Below the pieces are notes generated by a model, which was given only the letters and a program-made list of their open reading frames with translations, made no database searches and was not told the origin of the DNA. Below, piece after piece: positions 7,496 to 16,604 of a DNA stretch of 59,550 nt. Source of the DNA: Flavobacteriaceae bacterium (lineage in GTDB: Bacteria; Bacteroidota; Bacteroidia; Flavobacteriales; Flavobacteriaceae). Where the stretch lies: the NCBI GenBank assembly GCA_947463515.1, contig CANHRI010000010.1, positions 1 through 59,550 of the forward strand, in the 5' to 3' direction. A program made the position numbers and the translations under genes. Every line of letters begins with the position of its first letter. The first letter of the stretch is position 1.

Positions 7496-7945
7496 TTATA
7501 AAGAATTAAATTCAGGTAAATCAGGTAAAAAAATGTACGTCTGCTCCTCAAAATCCATTTGACAAAAATAATGTTCCAATCCGTTGGTTACCATCAAATA
7601 CTTTGCCCGTAACACCAAATTATACCGTGCAATTTGATCAAAAACAGCTTGGGTAATTTTTACCTCAGGCGCTTTACATTCGATCAAAACAGAAATACCT
7701 CCATCATTCTGAAAAACAACCACATCGTAACGTTTAGTTAAACCATTTTGTGCAATCGATTTTTCAACATTGATGTAGGAAGTCGGAAATTTTTTCACCT
7801 CCTGTAAAAACCGTACCGTATGTTGTCGAACCCATTCTTCGGGGGTTAAGACTACAAATTTTTTCCGGATAGCGTCAAATATTGCCATTTTATTTTCACT
7901 ATTTTTGAGGCGAAAGGAAAACGGTGGAAAATTGAGTGCTTGCAT
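7496..7945 (-). CDS. Stand-alone type I restriction HsdR N-terminal-domain protein
   Basis: 149 residues from MQALNFPPF; an upstream in-frame ATG at 7987 would nearly abut the divergent holA start and adds a hydrophobic leader not expected for this family. FDAIRKKFVVLTPEEWVRQ, then RYDVVVFQNDGGISVLIECKAP, shows the PD-(D/E)xK nuclease core (D, then ExK). It has no helicase domain and no hsdM/hsdS nearby, so it is not a working type I restriction enzyme. This small protein is common in Bacteroidetes next to holA; its function is unknown. Confidence 0.75.
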   Translation of the reverse strand: MQALNFPPFSFRLKNSENKMAIFDAIRKKFVVLTPEEWVRQHTVRFLQEVKKFPTSYINVEKSIAQNGLTKRYDVVVFQNDGGISVLIECKAPEVKITQAVFDQIARYNLVLRAKYLMVTNGLEHYFCQMDFEEQTYIFLPDLPEFNSL

Positions 7946-7992
7946 GAGGCAAAAGTACACTTTTTTCAGCGTAAGCCAAGGATACATAAACT

Positions 7993-8997
7993 ATGGACGA
8001 AGCGGTAAATATCATCAATGCGATAAAAAGTGGAACGATAGCCCCAATTTATTTTTTAATGGGGGAAGAACCCTATTACATTGATATTATTACAGATTAT
8101 ATTGAAGATCACTTGCTTACCGAAGATGAAAAAGGATTCAATCAGATGGTGTTGTACGGACGTGATACGACTATTGAAGACGTCATTGCACAGGCCAAAC
8201 GTTACCCCATGATGGCCGAACGCCAAGTAGTTATTGTTAAAGAAGCTCAAGAATTAGCACGGACAATAGAAAAATTAGAATCCTACGCCGAAAATCCCCA
8301 GCCCACAACGGTATTGGTTTTGGCCTACAAATACAAAACGTTGGATAAGCGCAAAAAAGTTACCAAAGCCTTGGAAAAAAACGGCCTAGTGTTTGAAAGT
8401 AAAAAACTTTACGAAAATCAGGTCGCCACGTGGATTACCCGCGTCATTAAGGGAAAAGGATTGGGTATCGAACCCAAAGCGGCGGCGATGTTGGTGGAGT
8501 TTTTGGGGAACGATTTAAGTCGAATTAGCAATGAATTGGATAAATTAAAGATCATTTTTCCACCTGGACATACGGTGACTCCCAACGATATTGAGGTGAA
8601 TATTGGGTTTAGTAAAGATTACAACAATTTTGAACTTCGAACAGCAATAGGGGAGCGAAATGAAAAAAAAGCCTATCGCATTGCCCAGTATTTTGCTCAA
8701 AATTCGAAAGACAATCCTTTAGTGGTTACCACAGCCATGGTTTTCTCGTATTTCACCCAGGTATTGCAATACCATGGATTGAAAGATAAAAGTCAGGCAA
8801 ACGTGGCTAAAGTTTTGCGAATTAGTCCTTTTTTCGTGAAAGATTACGAGTTGGCTGCTCGTCATTATCCGATGAAAAAAGTATCGACTATCGTTGCCAA
8901 ACTCCGTGAAGTGGATGCCAAAGGAAAAGGAGTTGGTGCCAATTCAATTAGTCACGCCGATTTGTTAAAGGAATTGTTAGTGACGATTTTCAATTGA
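7993..8997 (+). CDS. holA: DNA polymerase III delta subunit
   Basis: 334 residues, usual length. Delta opens the beta clamp within the clamp-loader complex. The N-terminal part has APIYFLMGEEPYYID and the divergent AAA+ core (Walker A is naturally absent in delta); MMAERQVVIVKEA and a middle segment follow, and the C-terminal helical collar spans about 215-334 with NPLVVTTAMVFSYFTQVL. Divergently transcribed from the HsdR-N gene with about 47 bases between starts. Confidence 0.9.
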   Translation: MDEAVNIINAIKSGTIAPIYFLMGEEPYYIDIITDYIEDHLLTEDEKGFNQMVLYGRDTTIEDVIAQAKRYPMMAERQVVIVKEAQELARTIEKLESYAENPQPTTVLVLAYKYKTLDKRKKVTKALEKNGLVFESKKLYENQVATWITRVIKGKGLGIEPKAAAMLVEFLGNDLSRISNELDKLKIIFPPGHTVTPNDIEVNIGFSKDYNNFELRTAIGERNEKKAYRIAQYFAQNSKDNPLVVTTAMVFSYFTQVLQYHGLKDKSQANVAKVLRISPFFVKDYELAARHYPMKKVSTIVAKLREVDAKGKGVGANSISHADLLKELLVTIFN

Positions 8998-9030
8998 GTT
9001 TTTTTCCGATATTTGCCTTCCGATTAAAAA

Positions 9031-9222
9031 ATGAAAACGATGGCAATGAATAAAAATACAGTACTCGGTTGGGCAACACTAATCATGATTATCATGGGGT
9101 TATTGCTGATCGGAATGGGCGTTTTTCGCTACAATGAAATCGCAGGTTGGGGATTTGGCGCTGTAGGTGTTGGATTTTTAGCCAATGCATGGGTGTTTAG
9201 CTCGTTAAAAGGAAGAGTGTAG
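9031..9222 (+). CDS. Small two-helix membrane protein, CAL67264-type family
   Basis: 63 residues (58 if it begins at MNKNTVLGW, 9046, which is the more conserved part). Two hydrophobic segments, about 14-32 and 37-56, separated by RYNEIAGWG. It matches in pattern a small flavobacterial membrane-protein family that has no known role. It lies 34 bases after holA. Confidence 0.6.
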   Translation: MKTMAMNKNTVLGWATLIMIIMGLLLIGMGVFRYNEIAGWGFGAVGVGFLANAWVFSSLKGRV

Positions 9223-9225
9223 GGG

Positions 9226-9309
9226 GATTTAAATTCCAAATTTCAAATTCCTCCCGAAATTTCGGGACCAAATTCTAAAATCTAAATTCTAAAATCTAAA
9301 TTCTAAACT
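9226..9309. repeat. AT-rich short tandem repeat spacer with a CCCGAAATTTCGGG palindrome
   Basis: Three to four imperfect copies of AAATTCTAAAATCT follow a perfect 14-base palindrome CCCGAAATTTCGGG near 9253-9266. Similar filler is seen at 2477-2505. This kind of spacer is frequent in flavobacterial genomes and has no assigned function. Confidence 0.6.
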
Positions 9310-9312
9310 CAT

Positions 9313-11007
9313 ATGTCAGATGATAAGAAAGTAATATTTTCTATGTCTCGAGTCAATAAAACGTACTCGAGTACTAACAAACAGGTTTTAAAAGATATTT
9401 ACCTAAGTTTCTTTTATGGCGCCAAAATTGGGATTCTCGGACTCAACGGGTCAGGAAAATCCACTTTGTTGAAAATCATTGCGGGGGTTGAGAAAAACTA
9501 CCAAGGTGATGTGGTGTTTGCGCCGGGTTATACCGTAGGCTATTTGGAACAAGAACCGCAACTCGATGAAACCAAAACGGTGATTGAAGTTGTGCGTGAA
9601 GGAGTTGCTGAAATTGTTGGGGTCTTGGACGAATTCAACAAAATCAACGATATGTTTGGTTTGCCTGAAGTCTATGAAGATGCTGATAAAATGCAAAAAC
9701 TCATGGACCGTCAAGCCGAATTGCAAGATAAAATTGATGCCGTAGGCGGTTGGGAATTAGATACCAAGTTGGAAATCGCCATGGATGCCTTGCGAACTCC
9801 TGAAGGCGATACGCCTATCAAAGTCTTATCAGGGGGTGAAAAACGCCGTGTTGCCCTTTGTCGTTTGTTATTGCAACAGCCCGATGTATTGTTATTAGAC
9901 GAACCTACCAACCACTTGGATGCTGAGTCGGTATTATGGTTGGAGCAACACTTGCAACAATATGCGGGTACAGTGATTGCAGTAACCCACGACCGTTATT
10001 TTTTAGACAATGTGGCCGGTTGGATCTTGGAGCTTGATCGTGGCGAAGGTATTCCATGGAAAGGAAACTATTCTTCATGGTTGGATCAGAAAGGAAAACG
10101 TTTGGATCAAGAAGAAAAAGTAGCTTCCAAACGTCGGAAAACGTTGGAACGCGAGTTGGAATGGGTTCGCCAAGGTGCCAAAGGACGCCAAACCAAACAA
10201 AAAGCGCGTTTGCAGAATTACGACAAACTCTTGAATGAGGATCAAAAAGCCTTGGAAGAAAAATTAGAGATTTATATTCCTAATGGGCCTCGTTTGGGTA
10301 CCAATGTTATCAATGCGCATCATGTTTCAAAAGCTTTTGGGGATAAAATTCTCTATGAAGACTTGAATTTTACCTTACCTCAAGCAGGGATTGTCGGAAT
10401 CATCGGTCCCAACGGTGCTGGGAAATCAACAATTTTCCGAATGATCATGGGCGAGGAACAACCCGATGGTGGTGAATTTTCAACAGGAGATACGGTTAAA
10501 ATTGCCTATGTAGATCAAAACCATTCCAATATCGATTCCAATAAAACCATTTGGGAAAATTTCTGTGATGGACAAGAATTGATCATGATGGGGGGGCGTC
10601 AAGTGAACTCTCGGGCCTATTTATCGCGCTTCAATTTTGGAGGAAGTGATCAGAATAAAAAAGTAGCTACTCTATCGGGTGGGGAACGTAACCGCTTGCA
10701 TTTGGCTATGACTTTAAAAGAGGAAGGCAATGTCTTGTTGCTTGATGAGCCTACCAATGACTTGGATATCAACACCCTGCGCGCTTTGGAAGAAGGGTTA
10801 GAAAATTTTGCGGGATGTGCCGTAATTATTTCCCACGACCGCTGGTTTCTCGACCGCGTATGTACCCATATTTTAGCTTTTGAAGGCGATTCCCAAGTCT
10901 ATTTCTTTGAAGGTGGCTTCTCCGATTACGAAGAAAACCGTCGCAAACGATTGGGAACCGAAATTACGCCAACACGAATTAAATATAAAAAGTTAATAAG
11001 AAATTAA
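9313..11007 (+). CDS. ettA: Energy-dependent translational throttle protein EttA (ABC-F ATPase)
   Basis: 564 residues. Two ABC ATPase domains on one chain and no membrane part. First half: Walker A GLNGSGKST, signature LSGGEKRRVALC, Walker B LLLDEPTNHLD. Second half: GPNGAGKST, LSGGERNRLHLAM, LLLDEPTNDLD. Between them is the charged linker (KRRKTLERELEWVRQGAKGRQ) that reaches into the ribosomal E site and P-site tRNA. Length and the arm in domain 1 fit EttA rather than Uup or YheS. It has its own terminator at 11019. Confidence 0.92.
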   Translation: MSDDKKVIFSMSRVNKTYSSTNKQVLKDIYLSFFYGAKIGILGLNGSGKSTLLKIIAGVEKNYQGDVVFAPGYTVGYLEQEPQLDETKTVIEVVREGVAEIVGVLDEFNKINDMFGLPEVYEDADKMQKLMDRQAELQDKIDAVGGWELDTKLEIAMDALRTPEGDTPIKVLSGGEKRRVALCRLLLQQPDVLLLDEPTNHLDAESVLWLEQHLQQYAGTVIAVTHDRYFLDNVAGWILELDRGEGIPWKGNYSSWLDQKGKRLDQEEKVASKRRKTLERELEWVRQGAKGRQTKQKARLQNYDKLLNEDQKALEEKLEIYIPNGPRLGTNVINAHHVSKAFGDKILYEDLNFTLPQAGIVGIIGPNGAGKSTIFRMIMGEEQPDGGEFSTGDTVKIAYVDQNHSNIDSNKTIWENFCDGQELIMMGGRQVNSRAYLSRFNFGGSDQNKKVATLSGGERNRLHLAMTLKEEGNVLLLDEPTNDLDINTLRALEEGLENFAGCAVIISHDRWFLDRVCTHILAFEGDSQVYFFEGGFSDYEENRRKRLGTEITPTRIKYKKLIRN

Positions 11008-11018
11008 ATATATTTGTT

Positions 11019-11046
11019 AAAGTCCCAATGATGTTGGGACTTTATT
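11019..11046 (+). terminator. Intrinsic terminator after ettA
   Basis: Stem AAAGTCCCAA / TTGGGACTTT with a 5-base loop, followed by a T-rich tract. It lies just before the TTG start of the histidine-kinase gene. Confidence 0.8.
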
Positions 11047-11061
11047 TTTATTTCTTGAAAC

Positions 11062-13239
11062 TTGAAGCAAATTTGGTACATATCATTTTTAGTATTCTTT
11101 GGATGGGCGTACGCGCAACCAGCAGAGAAATCTGTGAATGATTTATTGAAAAAAGCTGGGGATGCCTTTTACAAGTTGGATGGTGTTACTTCCCTTGAAT
11201 TATCCAAAAAGGCCTTAGATCAAGCCAAAGCTATCAAAAATGAAACCTTGATGGCACAAGCCTACAATTTGATTGGGCTTAATTTTGAAGAGTTTTACGA
11301 CCCCGTCAAAGGACTTAAATACTATTTACGAGGTTTAAAGTATGCCGAAAAGTCCAAAAATGATACGGTTCAAATTTGGTTATGCAACAATATTGGTAAT
11401 TTTTATTCGTATCGGAAGAATGATTTTAAAAATAGTATTCAGTACTACAAACGCGGTTTATACTTTGCGGAAAAAATAAAAGATTCGTCCGAAATCATGT
11501 ATGCAAAATTAAGTATTGCAGGCGCTTACTTTGGTATTAATAAGTATCGTCAAGGTGAACCATTTATTCGAAGCGTTTCTGAATACATTCAAAAAAAAGA
11601 CGATGTTGAAGCTAAGATACACTTTTATTCCATGTATGGCGATTACTTCAGTCATCTTGGTAATTATACAAAAGCGGAATCTTTTTTTAATCAAGCGATT
11701 CAATTGGGGAAAAAAGAATCTGGAAGTTTGCTCGACGCTTATCTTATTGATGTCTATAGTGAATTTTCGAAACACTTCAAGCGAAAAAAAGATTTTAAAA
11801 ATGCATTGTATTACGCTGATTTACAAAAAACATTAAAAGAAAAGGTATATAATGACGAACGAACTCGAAAAGTAAAATTGGCGGGAAGTCAACTCGAGAT
11901 CGAAGATTATCAGCGACAAATCGACAAGATTGAAGACGAAAAATCACAGCAAAGTAAGGACTTAAAAGAGTCGAAACTTATTGTTTTAATGTTTGTGATT
12001 ATTTTATTTATTCTTTTATTATTGCTCTTTTCGTTATATCGCAATTCAATTTTTAGAGATAAAACCTACCGCGAGTTACAACAAGCCTATGCCGAATTAC
12101 AAATCGCAAAAGAAAAAGCTGATGAAGCATCACAATTAAAAACTCAGTTTGTTTCAACCATAAGCCACGAATTGCGAACTCCTTTGTATGGCGTTGTGGG
12201 CATTACCAATATCATCTTGGACGAACATAAAGAGTTGGCGCATAGTCCGCATCTGAATTCTTTGAAATTCTCTGCTCGTTATTTATTATCCTTGGTCAAT
12301 GATTTATTGCAAATCAATAAAATTGAAGAAAACAAGATTGTGTTGGAAAATATGATTTTCAACATTCCAGATGAAATCAATACTATTGTGGATTCGTTGG
12401 ATTTTATCGCCAAGAAAAACAACAATACCTTAGTCAAAAATATTGATCCTGCCATACCTGAATTTTTAATTGGTGACAAATTACGCTTGTCGCAAGTTTT
12501 TATGAATTTGGTCAGTAATGCCTTAAAGTTCACCAAAGATGGTACAGTAACCGTAACTGCACAACTGCAAGACGTAGTCGATTCTCGTTATTTCATCCAT
12601 TTTTCAATTGCGGATACTGGGGTAGGAATTGCACCTGAGGACCAAAAGAAGATTTTTGAAAAGTTTGTGCAAATCGAACGTAAAGAAGGAGATTACCAAG
12701 GTACTGGGCTCGGTCTTTCGATTGTGCAAAAGTTGGTGGAGCTCTTCGGAAGTACAATTCAATTGGAAAGTGAAATCGGAAAAGGAACCAATTTTTCTTT
12801 CATATTAGCCTTTGATGCCGATGAGAAAAAACGCATCGAGATTATTAACAACATCGATGTTGACTTATCGACGGTGCAAGTGTATCGAATTTTGGTCGTG
12901 GAAGACAACAAAATCAATCAAATCGTCACCAAAAAGATATTGGAAAGCCACCATTTCAAATGTACCATTTTGGATGATGGCTATGCTGCTATTGATTTGT
13001 TGGAAAATGAACATTTTGATTTGGTGCTCATGGATATCAATATGCCAATTATCAATGGTTTTGAAACCACAAAATTGATTCGAAAAAAAGGCATAGAAAC
13101 GCCTGTAGTGGCTTTAACCGCCTTTGACAAACAAGAAATCACGGAACAGGCACTATCGAGCGGTATTAATGATATTATCATTAAGCCTTTTGAACCCTCC
13201 AAACTGTTTCAAGTGATTAGCACATTAATTGAACGATAG
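11062..13239 (+). CDS. Hybrid sensor histidine kinase with periplasmic TPR-like domain
   Basis: 725 residues. TTG start gives a clean signal peptide (MKQIWYISFLVFFGWAYAQ). Residues ~22-290 are helical TPR-like repeats outside the inner membrane; ~305-327 is the membrane helix; coiled coil to ~355; HisKA with phosphorylatable His369 in STISHELRTPL; HATPase with NLVSNALKF, DTGVGI and GTGLGLSI (~470-585); C-terminal receiver (~607-725) with acidic pair E615/D616, phospho-acceptor Asp658 in LMDINMP and Lys708. No output domain, so the phosphate probably passes to another protein. Ligand and partner unknown. Confidence 0.87.
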   Translation: MKQIWYISFLVFFGWAYAQPAEKSVNDLLKKAGDAFYKLDGVTSLELSKKALDQAKAIKNETLMAQAYNLIGLNFEEFYDPVKGLKYYLRGLKYAEKSKNDTVQIWLCNNIGNFYSYRKNDFKNSIQYYKRGLYFAEKIKDSSEIMYAKLSIAGAYFGINKYRQGEPFIRSVSEYIQKKDDVEAKIHFYSMYGDYFSHLGNYTKAESFFNQAIQLGKKESGSLLDAYLIDVYSEFSKHFKRKKDFKNALYYADLQKTLKEKVYNDERTRKVKLAGSQLEIEDYQRQIDKIEDEKSQQSKDLKESKLIVLMFVIILFILLLLLFSLYRNSIFRDKTYRELQQAYAELQIAKEKADEASQLKTQFVSTISHELRTPLYGVVGITNIILDEHKELAHSPHLNSLKFSARYLLSLVNDLLQINKIEENKIVLENMIFNIPDEINTIVDSLDFIAKKNNNTLVKNIDPAIPEFLIGDKLRLSQVFMNLVSNALKFTKDGTVTVTAQLQDVVDSRYFIHFSIADTGVGIAPEDQKKIFEKFVQIERKEGDYQGTGLGLSIVQKLVELFGSTIQLESEIGKGTNFSFILAFDADEKKRIEIINNIDVDLSTVQVYRILVVEDNKINQIVTKKILESHHFKCTILDDGYAAIDLLENEHFDLVLMDINMPIINGFETTKLIRKKGIETPVVALTAFDKQEITEQALSSGINDIIIKPFEPSKLFQVISTLIER

Positions 13240-13241
13240 AA

Positions 13242-14495
13242 TTATCGTTTTCCTCCTGATTTTTTTCCGCGAAAAGAAAACTTTTTCTTGTTTCTAAAAT
13301 CTTTATTGGGAGTCCCTGAACTTGCTGTGTTTTCATTCAACTTCACCGAAGCTGAATCTTTCCAAGGAAAAGCATGATTCTCGACTACTTTTATTTTCAA
13401 GCGAATTAATTTCTCGATCGCTTGCCAATATACCCATTCGTCTTTGCCACACAAGGAAATCGCTTTTCCTTCTTTTCCAGCACGACCCGTTCGCCCAATA
13501 CGATGTACATAAGTGTCGGGAATGTTGGGAATGTCAAAGTTGATGACAAAGGGTAAACTCTCAATATCTAGTCCTCGTGCTGCAATATCCGTTGCCGCGA
13601 GGAGTTGAATCTCTTTGTTTTTAAATTGTTCTAGTACCCGTTGACGTGCCGTTTGCGACTTGTCTCCGTGAATTGCTTCGGCTTTGTAGAGTTGTTTTTT
13701 TAAAAACTTCACCACATTGTCCGCCCCATGTTTCGTTCGAGTGAAAATAAGAATTTGCTCCTCAGGGTGTGCTTGAAGAATTTCATGTAGCAATTTACGT
13801 TTATCCTCTTTATCGACCTGATAAACGTGTTGGGTGATTTTCTCAGCCGTTGAAGCAACAGGAGTCACGGTCACATATTGCGGTTGGGTCAAAAACTGTT
13901 CGGCCAACTCGCGAATAGGCAATGGCATAGTCGCCGAAAATAGAAGTGTTTGACGATTGTCGGGGGTTAATTTGACAATCTTTTTTACATCGTTGATAAA
14001 TCCCATATCCAACATCAAGTCGGCTTCATCCAACACCAAATGATGCAAATGATCTAAATTAACATGCCCTTGTTTGTGTAAGTCCAACAACCGCCCGGGC
14101 GTAGCAATCAACACATCCACCCCGCGTTTTAGTTGGTCTACTTGCGGCACTTGATTCACCCCGCCAAAAAGAACCGTAGACACAATATTGGTATAGCGTC
14201 CATAGGTGGCAAAACTTTCTTGAATTTGAATCGCCAATTCACGGGTAGGAGTAATGATTAAGGCGCGAATTAGTTTTCGCTTTTTAGCCGAACCCACAAT
14301 AGGATGAATCTGATGAATGATGGGAATCGCAAAAGCGGCCGTTTTCCCCGTACCCGTTTGCGCACAACCCACCAAGTCATCTCCCTTTAGAATAATAGGG
14401 ATCGCTTTTTCTTGAATTGGAGTAGGTTGCGTATAGCCTTCTTCTGCGAGGGCTTCTTGGATATTGCGTAATAAATGGAGGTCTTGAAATGTCAT
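13242..14495 (-). CDS. DEAD-box RNA helicase, RhlE-like
   Basis: 417 residues from MTFQDLHLL (ATG 14495); the longer frame to 14528 adds only MRRCCANAAFC and is unlikely. Motifs: Q motif GYTQPTPIQEKAIP; AQTGTGKT; PTRELA; GGV; TPGRLLD; DEAD with DEADLMLDMGF; SAT; HGDKSQTARQR; ATDIAARGLDI; HRIGRTGR. The basic Lys/Arg/Gly tail (NKKKFSFRGKKSGGKR) is typical of RhlE-group helicases in ribosome assembly or cold-shock RNA remodelling. Its convergent neighbour ends 3 bases away. Confidence 0.88.
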   Translation of the reverse strand: MTFQDLHLLRNIQEALAEEGYTQPTPIQEKAIPIILKGDDLVGCAQTGTGKTAAFAIPIIHQIHPIVGSAKKRKLIRALIITPTRELAIQIQESFATYGRYTNIVSTVLFGGVNQVPQVDQLKRGVDVLIATPGRLLDLHKQGHVNLDHLHHLVLDEADLMLDMGFINDVKKIVKLTPDNRQTLLFSATMPLPIRELAEQFLTQPQYVTVTPVASTAEKITQHVYQVDKEDKRKLLHEILQAHPEEQILIFTRTKHGADNVVKFLKKQLYKAEAIHGDKSQTARQRVLEQFKNKEIQLLAATDIAARGLDIESLPFVINFDIPNIPDTYVHRIGRTGRAGKEGKAISLCGKDEWVYWQAIEKLIRLKIKVVENHAFPWKDSASVKLNENTASSGTPNKDFRNKKKFSFRGKKSGGKR

Positions 14496-14537
14496 ACAAA
14501 AGGCTGCATTAGCACAGCATCGTCGCAAATATAGGGA

Positions 14538-15575
14538 TTAATCCAAACTGTTTTTGGCTTTGATAAAATCCGTGACCAAATAGCCAATCAATTTACCCAC
14601 CATATGTTTGTTGGTTTCAAAGTCCAAAGCCGGTGCCCCTTCACAAATATGTAAGTAAGCGGCTTGCGAATGTTTTCCGAAAAAATAGACGAATTGGCGA
14701 ACTTCTTCCACAGAAAAGCCACTGGGCGTCATGGCACTCGTGGGCACCATAGGTAAGGAATCAAGATCAATTTCAACTCCATAAGCTTCCGATTTTATAA
14801 AATCAATGGCAATTTGCATTTCCAAACGAAAATCTTTCTCCCGACGAATATTCAAAGCGTCATAGGTATTATACATTACACGTTCTTTAAGCGACTTCAA
14901 TTTGTCTAAAACATTCTTGGAAGTATAACTTTCGTGCAATCCGAAGATGAAATATTTTTTTAAAAAACCTTCCTCAAAAGCATACGAAAAACCGTTTCCA
15001 CTGTGTCGCCCTTCAAGAATACGAAAATCAGAATGCGCATCTAGATTGATGGCATTAATGGGTTTTCCCTTAGCAAGAGCCGTTCCTTTGATGTTGCCAT
15101 ACGCATTATTGTGACCGCCACCTATGACAATCGGGATTTTACCATTTTGAACAATAAGACTGATGATATGCGATACTTCTTTGTCAATTTCACTAACCAA
15201 CGTATGGAATGTCTTTCGATCGGCAGTCTCCGAAAATTGTAAGGAATCAGCTTGTTGATTTAAAGCCGTTACATCAAGCGTTCCTAAAATGAGGATTTGC
15301 GACCCTTTGCAAAAACGATTGTGCTGAATGTTGGCAATGCTTCGAATCGCACTCTCCCAAGCGGTAGCTGCTCCTGGACGACCTGAATTGGCTCGAATGC
15401 CTATGTCTTCGGGTATTCCAAACAATACAAACTGCGCTTCAGCCTTTTTTAGGTAATCGACGATAGGTTCGTTTTCGGGAATAATTTGCATGCGTTCCCC
15501 AAATTTTACTTCTCCACTACGATGATTGGTAATTTTAGATAAATCAGCAGCTGTAAATCGAATTAAATGTTCCAT
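14538..15575 (-). CDS. hutG: Formimidoylglutamase / arginase-family hydrolase
   Basis: 345 residues from MEHLIRFTAADL; the frame extends five codons upstream. Ureohydrolase fold with the dimanganese ligands in GGGHNNAYG, NLDAHSDFR and VEIDLDSLP. Hydrolyses N-formimidoylglutamate to glutamate and formamide in histidine degradation. Sequence alone could be agmatinase-like, but imidazolonepropionase (hutI), the preceding pathway enzyme, lies 1 kb away on the same strand. Bacteroidetes homologues of this type are usually called formimidoylglutamase. Confidence 0.8.
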   Translation of the reverse strand: MEHLIRFTAADLSKITNHRSGEVKFGERMQIIPENEPIVDYLKKAEAQFVLFGIPEDIGIRANSGRPGAATAWESAIRSIANIQHNRFCKGSQILILGTLDVTALNQQADSLQFSETADRKTFHTLVSEIDKEVSHIISLIVQNGKIPIVIGGGHNNAYGNIKGTALAKGKPINAINLDAHSDFRILEGRHSGNGFSYAFEEGFLKKYFIFGLHESYTSKNVLDKLKSLKERVMYNTYDALNIRREKDFRLEMQIAIDFIKSEAYGVEIDLDSLPMVPTSAMTPSGFSVEEVRQFVYFFGKHSQAAYLHICEGAPALDFETNKHMVGKLIGYLVTDFIKAKNSLD

Positions 15576-15668
15576 ACAAAAAGTTAACATCCAAAAATAA
15601 TATAATTCCCAAAACCAACGTTATCCTCGTATTAATTATTAAATTTGTTTACTACTAAATCTTTTGAT

Positions 15669-16553
15669 ATGGAAAATCAGAAAAGCAACTCTTCGTTAAA
15701 AGCGATTATTTTAATTCTTGCCCTCTTATTGTTGGGTAGTTTGTTTTACATTTTCAAACTCACGACGGATACGCAGAATTTGGAAACAAAGGTTACGGCT
15801 GTTTCGACAGAAAAAGACAATGTCATCAAAGATCTTCAAGAACTAAAAGCTACCTATGATGCCGCAATTGCCGAAAACACATCCATGTCGGATGAATTGA
15901 TTGCCGAGCGCGAAAAAGTGGTGCAATTGATGGCTCAATTGGAAAAAGCCAAAGGGGATGCTGGTGCTTTGAAAAAGTATAAAGATCAATACAAAGCTTT
16001 AGAAACCAAGATGAAAGCATTAATGATGGAAGTCGAAACGTTGAAAGGCGAGAACCAGAAGTTGGCTAAAAATTTAGACAGTACAGCTGTTGTACTTCAA
16101 GATTCCAAAAATTACAACCAAGTTTTGGTAGGTCAAAACGAGCAATTGTCAAAAACGGTAGAAAAAGCGTCAAAATTGTCGGTATTGAATTTAAAAACAG
16201 CGGCTTACAAGCAAAAAAACTCTGGAAAACAAATTGAAACAGACAAAGCCAGTCGTGCAGATATTTTGAAAATTAATTTCACTATTGCTGAAAATGCTGT
16301 GGCAAAGTCTGGGGATAAAAATTATTACGTGCAAATTATCGACTCGAAAAGCAACGTTTTGGGGGATAAAGAAACCGTATCTTTTGGTTCACAGTCGCTA
16401 ACTTATAGTTTCATCGCCAAAGTGAAGTACGAAAATAAAACGGTGGATGTAAGTCAGGATTTACCTGGGAAAAGTTTTGAAAAAGGAACCTATTTTGTAA
16501 ACATTTTTGACAAAGGAGAATTGGTTTCTAAATCGAGTTTTACACTTCGTTAA
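15669..16553 (+). CDS. Membrane-anchored coiled-coil protein of unknown function
   Basis: 294 residues from MENQKSNSS (ATG 15669; the frame opens at 15645). One transmembrane helix at ~13-30, long coiled coil ~35-170 (ETKVTAVSTEKDNVIK onward), then a beta-rich C-terminal domain (~185-294: ILKINFTIAENAV, YYVQIIDSKSNVLG, GTYFVNIFDKGELV), presumably periplasmic. The C-terminal part looks like a small beta-sandwich. It recurs in flavobacteria without known function and sits between the two hut genes on the opposite strand. Confidence 0.65.
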   Translation: MENQKSNSSLKAIILILALLLLGSLFYIFKLTTDTQNLETKVTAVSTEKDNVIKDLQELKATYDAAIAENTSMSDELIAEREKVVQLMAQLEKAKGDAGALKKYKDQYKALETKMKALMMEVETLKGENQKLAKNLDSTAVVLQDSKNYNQVLVGQNEQLSKTVEKASKLSVLNLKTAAYKQKNSGKQIETDKASRADILKINFTIAENAVAKSGDKNYYVQIIDSKSNVLGDKETVSFGSQSLTYSFIAKVKYENKTVDVSQDLPGKSFEKGTYFVNIFDKGELVSKSSFTLR

Positions 16554-16570
16554 TATTTTTCTATAGATAC

Positions 16571-16604
16571 AAAAAAAGTCCGAACGCAAATTCGGACTTT
16601 TTTT
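16571..16604. terminator. Bidirectional intrinsic terminator
   Basis: Stem AAAAAAGTCCGAA / TTCGGACTTTTTT with a 6-base loop. It separates convergent genes. Confidence 0.85.

Noticed and set aside
7496-7945. A type I restriction-modification system
   Set aside because: The protein has only the HsdR N-terminal nuclease-like domain; no motor domain, methylase or specificity gene is nearby.
7946-7987. Longer N-terminus (MYPWLTLKK) for the HsdR-N-domain protein
   Set aside because: It would start 5 bases from the divergent holA start and adds residues not typical of the family; ATG 7945 is preferred.
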